From NCBI RefSeq assembly GCF_002000365.1, contig NZ_MVBK01000099.1, positions 1 through 64,000 on the forward strand: a stretch of DNA of 64,000 nt, in the 5' to 3' direction. Source of the stretch: Thioalkalivibrio denitrificans (GTDB taxonomy: Bacteria; Pseudomonadota; Gammaproteobacteria; Ectothiorhodospirales; Ectothiorhodospiraceae). Position numbers and translations under genes: made by a program. Shown piece after piece: positions 23,015 to 32,211 of this stretch. Position 1 is the stretch's first letter; every line of letters starts with the position of its first letter. The notes under the pieces were generated by a model. The model was not told the origin of the DNA and searched no databases. It was given only the letters and a program-made list of their open reading frames with translations.

Positions 23015-24430
23015 ATGAACAGCGCAGCGTCTGGAAACGAACTGACTCTGGCCATGGCAGGTGCCGCTTCACTTGCGGTAGCAATGGGCATCGGTCGATT
23101 TGCGTTCACGCCGATCCTGCCGATCATGCAGGTCGACTTCGACCTGTCCCTGTCAGACGGGGGCCTCATCGCCTCTGCCAACTACCTAGGTTATCTCATT
23201 GGCGCCGTTTCTGCCGCACATCGGCGCATTGAAGCATTCCGTTTGTTCCGGACGGGGCTGGGGGTAGTGGTAGCCACCACCGCATTGATGAGCGTGATCA
23301 GTTCATTGCCCTTATGGCTGCTGATCCGGTGCCTGGCAGGGATTGGGAGTGCGTGGGTATTGGTGGGCGCTACCTCTTTGGTCATTCCGCGACTGCGTAA
23401 AGCAGGTCGTACCAGCCTGAACGGAATCGCTTTCGCCGGCGTGGGTCTTGGCATCGCCGTGGCGGGGCTGACCTGCCAGGCGTTGTTCTTGTCTGGGAAT
23501 CATTCTGCCGGGGCGTGGCTTGCCCTAACAGGGCTCGGTCTGTCCTTCGCCGTCTATGCCTGGCGGTGTGTGCCACGCGAGAGTGGCATAGGTGATCCTG
23601 TTCTGGTGACGAGGAATGGACGAGCTTCCGCGCCGCATACAGCGACGTCCATGCGAGACCATTCCGGTATAGGTCGCGGGACCGACAACAGGCGCGACAT
23701 CGATTACCAACCCGGCCGAGCACAGCAGCTCCGCGCTCGATACATGAAGGAGCTATGGGATCGGTTCATTTTGTTCTTGCGCCGCCACTCTGTGCGAGCC
23801 GAGCAAAGAGCGGATGTTCGAGAGAGCGCGAAGGTAGCTCCCGATGCGCTGTCAGGCCCTCCGTGGTGGCCCCTGATACTGGCCTATGGTCTGTTTGGCT
23901 ATGGGTATATCCTACCGGCGACTTTCTTGCCCGTGTACGCGAGAGAGATCGTCCCGGATCCCGCATCCTTCGGATGGATCTGGCCTCTATTCGGGGTGGC
24001 GACGGTGTTCTCTACTGTTGCACTTGGGGTGCTGACCAGAGGAGCGCGTCCGCGTACTGCTTGGGCTTTGGCGAACTTGGTCATGGCGTTAGGTCTCGTG
24101 TTGCTTGCCATGGGTACCTCGGTTGCCAACGTCGTGATCTGCGCCATTTGTGTGGGAAGTACTTTCATGGTCATCACCATGTTGGGCATGAGAGTAGGTG
24201 AGTCCCTGGGAGGCATCCGAGCGCGGACGCTCATGGCGTGGATGACCGCGGCGTTTGCACTGGGTCAGCTCTTGGGGCCCATGGTTTTCAACGGGTTCAT
24301 ATACTCCGGCTTGCCTACCAACTACGCCTTCTTCACGGCTGCGATCGGTTTGGTCGCGGCATCCACCATGATCGCCTGGTCCACTGTGCCGGGCATTACC
24401 CTGAGAGGACAGTCTGATGAGGCCAAATAA
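23015..24430 (+). CDS. YbfB/YjiJ-type MFS transporter with in-frame insertion
   Basis: 471 residues. The N-terminal half (MAGAASLAVAMGIGRFAFTPILP, SANYLGYLIGA) and the C-terminal half (GYGYILPATFLPVYAREI, GYxF-like loops) are those of YbfB/YjiJ family carriers, normally about 390 residues. The extra about 75 residues (about 193-267) lie in the central cytoplasmic loop between helices 6 and 7 and are a diverged copy of the small ORF at 18317 plus the 16-nt end of lysE. The frame stays open throughout. The next gene overlaps its stop by 14 nt. Confidence 0.87.
   Translation: MNSAASGNELTLAMAGAASLAVAMGIGRFAFTPILPIMQVDFDLSLSDGGLIASANYLGYLIGAVSAAHRRIEAFRLFRTGLGVVVATTALMSVISSLPLWLLIRCLAGIGSAWVLVGATSLVIPRLRKAGRTSLNGIAFAGVGLGIAVAGLTCQALFLSGNHSAGAWLALTGLGLSFAVYAWRCVPRESGIGDPVLVTRNGRASAPHTATSMRDHSGIGRGTDNRRDIDYQPGRAQQLRARYMKELWDRFILFLRRHSVRAEQRADVRESAKVAPDALSGPPWWPLILAYGLFGYGYILPATFLPVYAREIVPDPASFGWIWPLFGVATVFSTVALGVLTRGARPRTAWALANLVMALGLVLLAMGTSVANVVICAICVGSTFMVITMLGMRVGESLGGIRARTLMAWMTAAFALGQLLGPMVFNGFIYSGLPTNYAFFTAAIGLVAASTMIAWSTVPGITLRGQSDEAK
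23591..23810 (+). repeat. about 220-bp repeat inside the MFS gene, related to 18317-18550
   Basis: The 16-mer starting at 23591 (GGTGATCCTGTTCTGG) is identical to the end of lysE read on the minus strand (18550-18535). After it the two copies stay collinear over about 200 nt, including ACGTCCATG, ATCGATTAC and ATACATGAAGGAGCTA. The protein readings agree at roughly half of the positions (for example TSM, IDY, QLRA, YMKEL, RHSVR). Confidence 0.8.
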
Positions 24431-25028
24431 CAGTTCGACTCCACAAGGATTCTCCGGTGCGACCGATTCCCGCCTTCCCCTTCCTGATCCAGCACAGATG
24501 AGTACAAAACAGAAGGAGCAAGCCGATGCATTGATCAATGGTCCACGCAAGGGCATAAAGGGGCCGTTTATACCGCTCATGCGTTCTCCAGAGCTTTTGG
24601 AGAACCTGGCTAGCACTGGTGAATACCTACGGTTCAAGTCCACATTGCCCGAAGACCTCAAGGAGTTCGCCACACTGATCGTGGCCCGTGAGACATCAAA
24701 CCAGTTCGAGTGGGCGGTACATTACCCACTGGCGATCGCGGCAGGTGTGGCGCCGGAATCGCTTAAGGAGCTATTTGAAGGTGCGCGGCCCCAGACACTC
24801 TCCCCAGACGAAGCAGTGGTGTATGACTTCACCCGGGAGCTATCTGGCCATCATGGGCTGTCGGACGGCACCTACGCCCGTGCGGTTGCTGTCTTGAAAG
24901 AACAGGGAGTCGTGGAGATGACCGCGTTGATCGGTTACTTCTATGCCGTTTGTTGGATCATGAACGTGGCCCGCACACCCTCACAGTTGGTAGCGGAAAC
25001 AGGTCCACTTCATGCATTTCCGATCTGA
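24417..25028 (+). CDS. carboxymuconolactone decarboxylase-family protein
   Basis: 203 residues. The CMD/AhpD-like helical region is at about 75-160: LKEFATLIVARETSNQFEWAVH, with the EWxxH typical of gamma-carboxymuconolactone decarboxylase-like proteins without the CxxC redox pair, and a later GYFYAVCWIMNVART. Activity may be decarboxylation or hydration of an aromatic breakdown product. It overlaps the MFS gene, so the two act together. Confidence 0.85.
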   Translation: MRPNNSSTPQGFSGATDSRLPLPDPAQMSTKQKEQADALINGPRKGIKGPFIPLMRSPELLENLASTGEYLRFKSTLPEDLKEFATLIVARETSNQFEWAVHYPLAIAAGVAPESLKELFEGARPQTLSPDEAVVYDFTRELSGHHGLSDGTYARAVAVLKEQGVVEMTALIGYFYAVCWIMNVARTPSQLVAETGPLHAFPI

Positions 25029-25218
25029 TCGGCCTATCCGGCGAAGGCGCCAGAGCGCGAAAGGTGCCCAGAACATAACGATAGCAACTGCACCGGGAAG
25101 CCGGCCAGCCGGCCTCTCTACGACAGTGGGATTCTCGGGACCATGAACGGTCTCTCTTTCGTAAAACTGCCAGAGTGCCGTAAGCTGGTCTGCCCCAAGT
25201 GTCCAGGCGCAATCGGCG

Positions 25219-26169
25219 ATGTCCCGTGACCTGCGTAAGATCAACTATCTCGATCTACTCCGTGGCTTCGTGGCTGTCGGACGTCGACGTAGTGTTACAG
25301 AAGGAGCAGAGGATCTGGCCTTAACCCAGTCTGCGGTGAGCCGCCAGATTCGTACGCTCGAGGAGCGTCTGAATACAAGACTATTCATTCGAGGTCATCG
25401 CTCAATCGCCTTCACACCGGAGGGCGAATCGCTGTTTCTCGCATGTAACGCGGCGTTAGACTTGATCTCGGATGCCGTTGAGCGTCTCCCTGGCATCGGA
25501 TATCGGCAGGCGGTTACGCTGAGTGCCAGCATCGGAGTGACCGGGCTGTGGCTATTGCCACGTCTGGGAAGGTTCCAAGCACTGCATCCGGAAGTGGAAG
25601 TGCGGGTGGCCGCCAGCAACCGCGTAGTACGTGAGATTGGTCGGGAAGGGGTTGATCTGGCTATTCGATACTGTGACAGGGAATCCGCGCCTGCGGGTGC
25701 TCGACGGCTATTCGAGGAACGGATTGCGCCGGTGGCACATCCTGGCATTGCGCCTCGGCATGGGCTTTCCCATGAAACTCTTGGATCGGTTTGTTTGCTC
25801 GAGTTTGACAGCCCTGAAACTCCTTGGCTGAAGTGGCAACACTGGCTGGACTCAAACGGCCTTGGAGATATCCATCCGTGCTCGATCCTTCGCTTTAATC
25901 AGTACGATCAACTCATTTATGCAGCGATGGCCGGTCAGGGCATTGCCCTGGGGCGTACAGCCCTCCTTGGAGAGGTGCTGGGAAAGGGTAGTCTGGTGGC
26001 GCTGCTCGATCCACGTCCTCCCGCTGGCGTCTCCTATGCCTACTGGCTCGTGACCGATGGGCGGGAATCGCGCCCTGCTGTGGCAGCGCTTCGTGACTGG
26101 CTCATGGCGGAAGCCGAATGTGAACCGGTGAGCGCCGGGGCAGAGCTTTCGCACCGTTCGCATTCCTGA
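25219..26169 (+). CDS. LysR-type regulator (2), GcvA-like
   Basis: 316 residues with a GcvA-type N-terminus (NYLDLLRGFVAVGRRRSVTEGAEDLALTQSAVSRQIRTLEERLNTRLF) and the ligand domain opening LSASIGVTGLWLLPRLGRF, ending with KWQHWLDSNGL-type signature. It probably regulates neighbouring genes downstream, as both the preceding CMD gene and the following CmcJ-like gene lie on the same strand. It has 190 nt of its own upstream region. Confidence 0.92.
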   Translation: MSRDLRKINYLDLLRGFVAVGRRRSVTEGAEDLALTQSAVSRQIRTLEERLNTRLFIRGHRSIAFTPEGESLFLACNAALDLISDAVERLPGIGYRQAVTLSASIGVTGLWLLPRLGRFQALHPEVEVRVAASNRVVREIGREGVDLAIRYCDRESAPAGARRLFEERIAPVAHPGIAPRHGLSHETLGSVCLLEFDSPETPWLKWQHWLDSNGLGDIHPCSILRFNQYDQLIYAAMAGQGIALGRTALLGEVLGKGSLVALLDPRPPAGVSYAYWLVTDGRESRPAVAALRDWLMAEAECEPVSAGAELSHRSHS

Positions 26170-26305
26170 CGTGCATGCGAACGGTGCGGAAAACTCGATT
26201 GAGAGGCGTTTGGCCTGCGTGCTTTACTCACCTCGCCGGCCTTTAAGAAACCATCACTACCTGCTTGGAGGCCTGCATAGACTGGTATGAGCGAGGAGCG
26301 CAGGC

Positions 26306-27193
26306 ATGTGTACAGAGCATGTGAGATCGTTGGCAGGGCCCCTTTCCAACGGGTTGATTCCCGGTCGGCGAGACAGCACATCAGCCGTACTAGGCTTTTT
26401 ACCGGAAACCGACGAGTCACCGGTTCAATACGCCTATCCACCACCGCCTGGCGTTCCGTGGGAGAACGCCGGCTATGACCACCGATCGGTCGAAATCGTT
26501 GATGCCAGAAGACTTCGGGTAAGGCCTTGGGTCGACTCGATGGGGTTTGACCTCTGGGACGCGCCTTCTGCGGTAAGAGACTTTCGAGATCACAAGGTTG
26601 TGCGGGAGATTTATTATGCAGAAGCCCGTGAACTGGCCCTGATGGTCACCGGCGGTCGGGAGGCGTACGTATTTGATCACCTGGTTCGCCGGCGTGGCCC
26701 CGGCCGTACGCCCTTGAACTTCGGGCGGGGTAGCGCAGATGGATTCGCGCCTGCCAACGGTCGACTCCATAATGACTTCACGGAAGCATCCGGGCGCCAG
26801 CGATTGGCCCTGGATCTACCGGACCCAGATGCACGCAGGAATGTACAGAGCTTTTGCATCATCAACATTTGGCGACCTATCAATGGTCCTGTGCTGGATG
26901 CGCCGCTTGCGCTGTGTGATGCACGCACCGTATCGACTGGTGATTTGGTCGAAGGCGAGGTTCGCTACCCGAATCGGACCGGCTGGATCTACCTATGCCG
27001 CCATAGCCCCTGGCAGCGTTGGTACTATTATTCAGCCATGGACCGAAACGAAGCCCTGGTGTTCAAGCAATATGATTCGGTTCTGAGCGGCGTGTCGCGT
27101 TTCACGCCCCATGGCGCCTTCGATCATCCACAGGCACCCCCGGATGCGCCTCCGCGCGAAAGTATCGAAGTACGCTGCCTTGTTACGTTCTGA
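26306..27193 (+). CDS. CmcJ/NvfI-type oxygenase
   Basis: 295 residues resembling the CmcJ (cephamycin) and NvfI (novofumigatonin) group of Fe(II)-dependent oxygenases. Seen: HNDFTEAS (candidate H-x-D iron ligands), then CIINIWRPINGPVLDAPLALCD, and the C-terminal block FKQYDS...RFTPHGAFDHP...PRESIEVRCLVTF with a third His and an Arg for the co-substrate. It probably hydroxylates or desaturates a small molecule. The DsbA-fold gene follows after 19 nt, so the two may be one operon. Confidence 0.85.
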   Translation: MCTEHVRSLAGPLSNGLIPGRRDSTSAVLGFLPETDESPVQYAYPPPPGVPWENAGYDHRSVEIVDARRLRVRPWVDSMGFDLWDAPSAVRDFRDHKVVREIYYAEARELALMVTGGREAYVFDHLVRRRGPGRTPLNFGRGSADGFAPANGRLHNDFTEASGRQRLALDLPDPDARRNVQSFCIINIWRPINGPVLDAPLALCDARTVSTGDLVEGEVRYPNRTGWIYLCRHSPWQRWYYYSAMDRNEALVFKQYDSVLSGVSRFTPHGAFDHPQAPPDAPPRESIEVRCLVTF

Positions 27194-27212
27194 CCGATGA
27201 ACTTGTAACCCC

Positions 27213-27854
27213 GTGGACGAGAGAATACAAGCACATTGCGACCCAACGGATACGGTGGAGATCTGGTTCGATTTTGCCAGTAACTACAGTCACATTTCAG
27301 TCATGCGTGTGGAGGATCTTGCCCATCGGTGCGGTGTGACAGTGGTATGGCGGCCGTTCCTGCTCGGGCCGATTTTCAAGGAGATGGGCTGGGAGACATC
27401 CCCGTTCGTCGTTTACGAGTCCATGGGACGCTATATGTGGAGGGATATGGAACGCCAGTGCGCGAAATATGATGTTCCATGGAAAAAACCCTCAGTGTTT
27501 CCACGCAGTTCCACTCTGCCAACGCGCATTGCGCTGCTCGGTTCAGATGAACCATGGATTGGGGAATTTTGTCGAGAGGTAATGCGCATGAACTTCTTGC
27601 ACGACTTGGAAATTGATGATGCGGTTGCCATGCAGTCGCTTCTGAATAGACTCGGACTTGCCGGTGAACAACTGATCAGGCAAGCGAAGCAGGCTGAAAG
27701 CAAAAACGTGCTCCGACAGCAAATTGAGCGCGCCCGAGAACTGGGCATCTTCGGCGCTCCGACATTCTTCAGAGGAAGAGAGATGTTCTGGGGAAACGAC
27801 AGATTGGACGATGCAATCGCGTTTGTTGCGCAGCGTCGAGCAGTGAGCGAATGA
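27213..27854 (+). CDS. 2-hydroxychromene-2-carboxylate isomerase-like (DsbA fold)
   Basis: 213 residues, GTG start. Thioredoxin-like fold with a helical insertion, as in kappa-class GSTs and HCCA isomerase: VEIWFDFASNYSHISVMRVE (the N of SNY is the active-site pattern), VVWRPFLLGPIF, and end GIFGAPTFFRGREMFWGNDRLDDAI. Such enzymes catalyse glutathione-dependent isomerisation in naphthalene-type degradation. No other naphthalene gene is nearby, so the substrate is open. Confidence 0.87.
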   Translation: MDERIQAHCDPTDTVEIWFDFASNYSHISVMRVEDLAHRCGVTVVWRPFLLGPIFKEMGWETSPFVVYESMGRYMWRDMERQCAKYDVPWKKPSVFPRSSTLPTRIALLGSDEPWIGEFCREVMRMNFLHDLEIDDAVAMQSLLNRLGLAGEQLIRQAKQAESKNVLRQQIERARELGIFGAPTFFRGREMFWGNDRLDDAIAFVAQRRAVSE

Positions 27855-28024
27855 CGACAAGTCAGTTGGGGGGCGATCTAGCTCTATCGGTAGATCTCAA
27901 GTATTGAACTACCATAATGAAGACATTCGACTTGAACGACTCTGGGTTTACGATCACGCTCGAATCCGAGCGGCGGCCCTGTAGTCATGGTGAAGGGCAT
28001 TTCCGCGAAAGCAGAGGGTAGAGC

Positions 28025-28672
28025 GTGTACATTCCTATGCGGTTTGATGAGTCACGACTAGAGGTCATGCACGCTCTGATTCGTGCGTATCCGTTGGCGA
28101 CTGTAGTGACACATTCTTTGGAAGGGCTAAACGCTAATCACCTTCCGCTATATTTGTCTCAGGCAACCTCATCGTATGGCGTACTGCGGGGTCATATCGC
28201 CCGTGCAAATCCGTTGGCGCTGGAGGTTGTGGACGGCATTGAAACGTTGGCAATCTTCCGCGGCCCAGACAGCTACATAACGCCCTCGTGGTACGCAACG
28301 AAGAAGGAAACCGGAAAGGTCGTCCCCACCTGGAATTATGCGGTCGTGCATGCTTACGGCGTGTTGCGTGCAGTCGATGATGCGTCGTGGTTGCGGAGAC
28401 AGCTCGACGACCTTACGGAGCACAATGAATCGTCCTTTCCAGAGCCGTGGGCCGTATCCGACGCGCCGCCCGACTATATCGAAAGAATAATGGCGGCCAT
28501 AGTGGGCGTAGAAATGGTAATCACAAAGTTGCTTGGTAAATGGAAGGTCAGTCAGAACCAGTCAACCAGAAACCAAATCGGCGTAATTGCGGGTTTGAAG
28601 GATACGGGGCTTCCGGAATCGGAAGTAATGGCTTCGATGGTAGAGGCTAGGACAAAGAATCCCAGTCAATAA
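28025..28672 (+). CDS. PaiB-family FMN-binding protein
   Basis: 215 residues, GTG start after AGAGGGTAGAGC. The split-barrel flavin fold of PaiB/YyaD: MYIPMRFDESRLEVMHALIRAYPLATVV, then IARANPLA, AIFRGPDSYITPSWYATK, and VPTWNYAVVHAYG. The C-terminus (GKWKVSQNQSTRNQIGVI) is the family signature. These proteins act as regulators or FMN-dependent oxidoreductases. Codons are less GC-rich than in neighbours, which suggests transfer. Confidence 0.9.
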   Translation: MYIPMRFDESRLEVMHALIRAYPLATVVTHSLEGLNANHLPLYLSQATSSYGVLRGHIARANPLALEVVDGIETLAIFRGPDSYITPSWYATKKETGKVVPTWNYAVVHAYGVLRAVDDASWLRRQLDDLTEHNESSFPEPWAVSDAPPDYIERIMAAIVGVEMVITKLLGKWKVSQNQSTRNQIGVIAGLKDTGLPESEVMASMVEARTKNPSQ

Positions 28673-29196
28673 AGCTGTCAACGCGCACTGACTCAACTAG
28701 CTCAGCCTTCAGGTATCATGCAAAACCAGCGACCCGGTGATCCGGCTGCCTACAAGAGTCTTGCCCAGAAGTGGCATCCTGATAGGCACCCACAAGGTAT
28801 GGGTAGAACGGAAAAGATCACGGGCAGACCAGGGACAGACCACGTTCATTCTAAGGACGATGGTCTTCTCGATGGAAGTTGGGGTCCATCCCTGAGTTCC
28901 CGAGTATCCCTGGTTCCGTCGATGGGGCCCGTGGGCTATCCTTGGTTCCGATACGAGTCGACCAGTAAGCCGCATTCTATAGCACCCTATGGGGGCGGCG
29001 TCTTGAGGCGGCTAAGCAGAAGCAATTACTCTTAACTCAACCGTCTGTGAAACCGGGGTAGAACCCAGGATGGTCCAGAAGCAGGGGCGCGCACTCAAAC
29101 AGCGTACCTTGAGGAATCATCCAGCGTACAGATTGCAGGAATGCCGTAGTTGGGACTCTGCTCTCTCTAGTCCTGCGATGACGCTTCCGCTCTGGG
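28673..29196. other. intergenic, no gene recognised
   Basis: The plus and minus frames were read and none gives a family signature. The stretch follows the PaiB-like gene and runs up to a small gene at 29197. Confidence 0.5.
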
Positions 29197-29631
<435 letters not shown>

Positions 29632-29671
29632 CTAGTGGTAGATTTCTCGTAAGGCAGTAGAATCGGAACTT

Positions 29672-30637
29672 ATGGTTGACAGAATGGAAACAAGGAATTC
29701 CGCAGGTGCGGTGGATCCGCGGGAGCTTCGCGGCTCCCTGGACGACATCCGGGCCTTCTGCAACGTTGTTGAGTTAGGAAGCATATCGGCTGCCGCCGGC
29801 AAACTGGGCGAGACCAAGGGCGCGGTCAGCCGACGCGTAACCCGCCTCGAGGGAAGGCTTTCCACGACCCTGTTAGCGAGGCGCCCGAGGGCGGTGAGCG
29901 TCACGGAGGAGGGGCTCGCCTTCCATGCCAAGGCCCGGGAGGCTCTCTCTATTGGGCGACGCCGCGGAGGCGGCCAGCGAGGCTCGCTCACTGCCGCAGG
30001 GTCATCTGCGTGTGACCACACCGGCGGATTTGGGTGTGGAGCTCCTGCCACCAATCATCACGGGCTTTCGTCGTAAGTACCCACAGATCACTGTGGAGTT
30101 GCTCCTGACCAGTAGAGCTTTGGACCTCACCCCACACCGGATCGACATCGCCCTACGGGCGAGCAGCGAACTGCCAGACATGGACTATCGCGCGATTCCA
30201 CTGAAGAACTTGGACGTGCGCCTGTACACCACCCCGGCGTATCTCCGTGAGCGTGGTGAGCCCAAAGTGCCCGGAGATTTATCGTCTCATGATCTGGTCG
30301 TTGCCCGGGACCTGATGACTACGACCGCCCTGACGCTGACCAGGCGCGGCCGGGTCGAGCGGATCTCGCTCAGGCCTGCCGTCCAGACCAGCGAGCTGGC
30401 CAGTGTTTCGCGCATCGTCCTCGCCGACCGGGCATCGGGCCGATACTTGACTTGGTGGCCGCCTCCGCGCTGGCGGACAATCGGCTGCAGGTGGTGCTCC
30501 CCCACTGGATGGTGGCTAGAGCCCAGCTTTACGCCATCACCGTCGCGGGCCGCGATGCTCCGGCCCGTGTTCGCGTGTTCAAGGAATTCGTGCGCGAGGA
30601 ACTGGCACGCCTCCGCGAGACCACGGACAGCGCTTAG
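29672..30637 (+). pseudogene. LysR-type regulator, frameshifted
   Basis: Three consecutive frames give one LysR protein. Frame 1 (29672-~29945): DDIRAFCNVVELGSISAAAGKLGETKGAVSRRVTRLEGRL helix-turn-helix. Frame 2 (~29945-~30447): GDAAEAASEA...HLRVTTPADLGVELLPPIITGF and the ligand domain. Frame 3 (~30447-30637): LDLVAASALADNRLQVVLPHW to the end. The breaks are one-base losses near 29945 and 30447. It may have lost function recently; a sequencing error is the other explanation. Confidence 0.85.
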
Positions 30638-30689
30638 GGCATCACAGTCGTTCGACCCCATTATCGTTGCCTCTCTCCCCGCACTTACG

Positions 30690-31109
30690 TCACGCTGCGG
30701 GCGTGTCATCTCCACGGACGATCTCAACCAGTGCATTCAAGGCGTCGCTGGCGGTGAAAATACCAAGGAACTTGCCATCCTCATCATTGACGATCACGCT
30801 GCCTACCTTCCTTTCCGACATGGCGTACGCCACGTCTTCGAGAGGCATGGTAGCAACCACAGTCACGGGATCCGCCGCCATTATGTCGGCAGCCCGCACT
30901 TGGTGCTTTTCTGCGAAAGGCAAACTCGACACGATGCGTACATTGCGGTCGCTGATCACCCCCACGACGCTATCACCGCGGACGACAGGCAGATGGCGGA
31001 TGCCGTGTTTCTCCATCAGATTCCGAAGATCGTCGATCGTCATATCTTCGTTCGCGGTGATTGGGTCGGGGGTGGTGAACTCCTCCACCGGTACACTTCT
31101 TGACACCAT
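30690..31109 (-). CDS. CBS-domain protein
   Basis: 139 residues from the ATG at 31109 (AGAGGAGACC upstream). Two CBS repeats fill it: FTTPDPITANEDMTIDDLRNLMEKHGIRHLPVV...VVGVISDRNV and ADIMAADPVTVVATMPLEDVAYAMSERKVGSVIV...FLGIFTASDAL. It should bind adenine nucleotides. It has no fused domain, so it probably modulates a partner protein. It is convergent with the broken LysR gene. Confidence 0.92.
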   Translation of the reverse strand: MVSRSVPVEEFTTPDPITANEDMTIDDLRNLMEKHGIRHLPVVRGDSVVGVISDRNVRIVSSLPFAEKHQVRAADIMAADPVTVVATMPLEDVAYAMSERKVGSVIVNDEDGKFLGIFTASDALNALVEIVRGDDTPAA

Positions 31110-31269
31110 GGTTGGTCTCCTCTGGTCGTCGGCAGGCAGCCGATGTGCCAATCTTCGTGTTTCGATTGATCAGATAACAGCAAAGCGGGGCCAATGGCAA
31201 TTCATTCTCATTTGCCACGCCGTACCCGAGGACAGCCAGCTCCTCAACCGTAGCACATCAGGCCAGCGC

Positions 31270-32150
31270 TTGATAAAGCCGCCGTGCCTGACCCAATCCC
31301 TTGAGAAACCGCCACCCGAGTTGCTCGGCCGCCTTGCGAAGCGGATTGACGTAAGCAAGCGCCGCGACGTGATGACCGCGACTGTCTCGCCGCACATGGC
31401 GAAGATGATGCTAGGGGTTCAAGCCCAGACGTAGAAGAATCGGCGGAAGGTGACCCGGGATGGCGCCGCACTTGATCTTCCGGATCGCCGGCCTCGCGCA
31501 GCCGAGCAGCTGCATATAGTCGTCGACAGTGAAGGAGATGTGGTTGGGGTGATCCCCGGCAGACGTGCGGTTCAGGTTCATCAGGTGCGGCCCTTGTGAT
31601 TCGTGCCTGTCATTTAGGTGGTCCCCGTCCAATCCCGATTACTCGGCAATACGCTACCGGAGGAAGGTGAGATCGGATGCTTCCGGGGTTTGAGCGACGC
31701 CTGCACGCACCAGCTAAGATCCACATAGCTCATGCAGATCAACACCGCGGCCTCGTCCAGCAGCGCCTGGCTCTTGAACGGCCCTCCCTTGTACGCCCCG
31801 CAGCCGTCTTCCTCGTCGGCCCGGCGGGCCATGCACTCGTTGAGGCCTCGCGTGAACCAGGACAGGTCACATAGCCGCTCACGCCATTGTACGAGCAGGC
31901 TCGGGGCTGCTCGGCCTCGGCGGCGGAGACCGTCTCTTCGGCCCGGAGGCGGGTGAGCAGCACGGGCAATGAGAACAGGCGCGCCCAGCGATCCATGAGC
32001 TCCTCTTCCGACATACCCGTACCGGTTCACGGCCCACGCGCACCACCAGGCGGGAGAGATTGGACATCATCGCGTAGATGCAAATATCGATCGCAACGAC
32101 AGCCGCCAGCGCTTCCAGACCCACCAGCACCCAGCCCTTGAAACAAGGGA
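31270..32150 (-). pseudogene. RAYT/IS200-like (Y1) transposase, decayed
   Basis: Reading the minus strand across frames gives a REP-associated-type transposase in order: LEALAAVVAIDICIYAMMSNLSRLVVRV, then EELMDRWARLFSLPVLL, then RERLCDLSWFTRGLNECMARRADEEDG, KSQALLDEAAVLICMSYVDL, and the end blocks FTVDDYMQLLGCARPAIR, RGAIP-like GAIPGHLPPILLRLGLNP, and AAEQLGWRFLKGLGQARRLYQAL. Frames change at least three times. The catalytic HUH, normally SNHYHLV, is SNLSRLV here, so it is dead. Confidence 0.78.
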
Positions 32151-32211
32151 GGCGTCCATAAAATGCGAATCAGAAGGTTCCCGTGGTCCGACCCCACCAA
32201 CCCCCTCCGCT

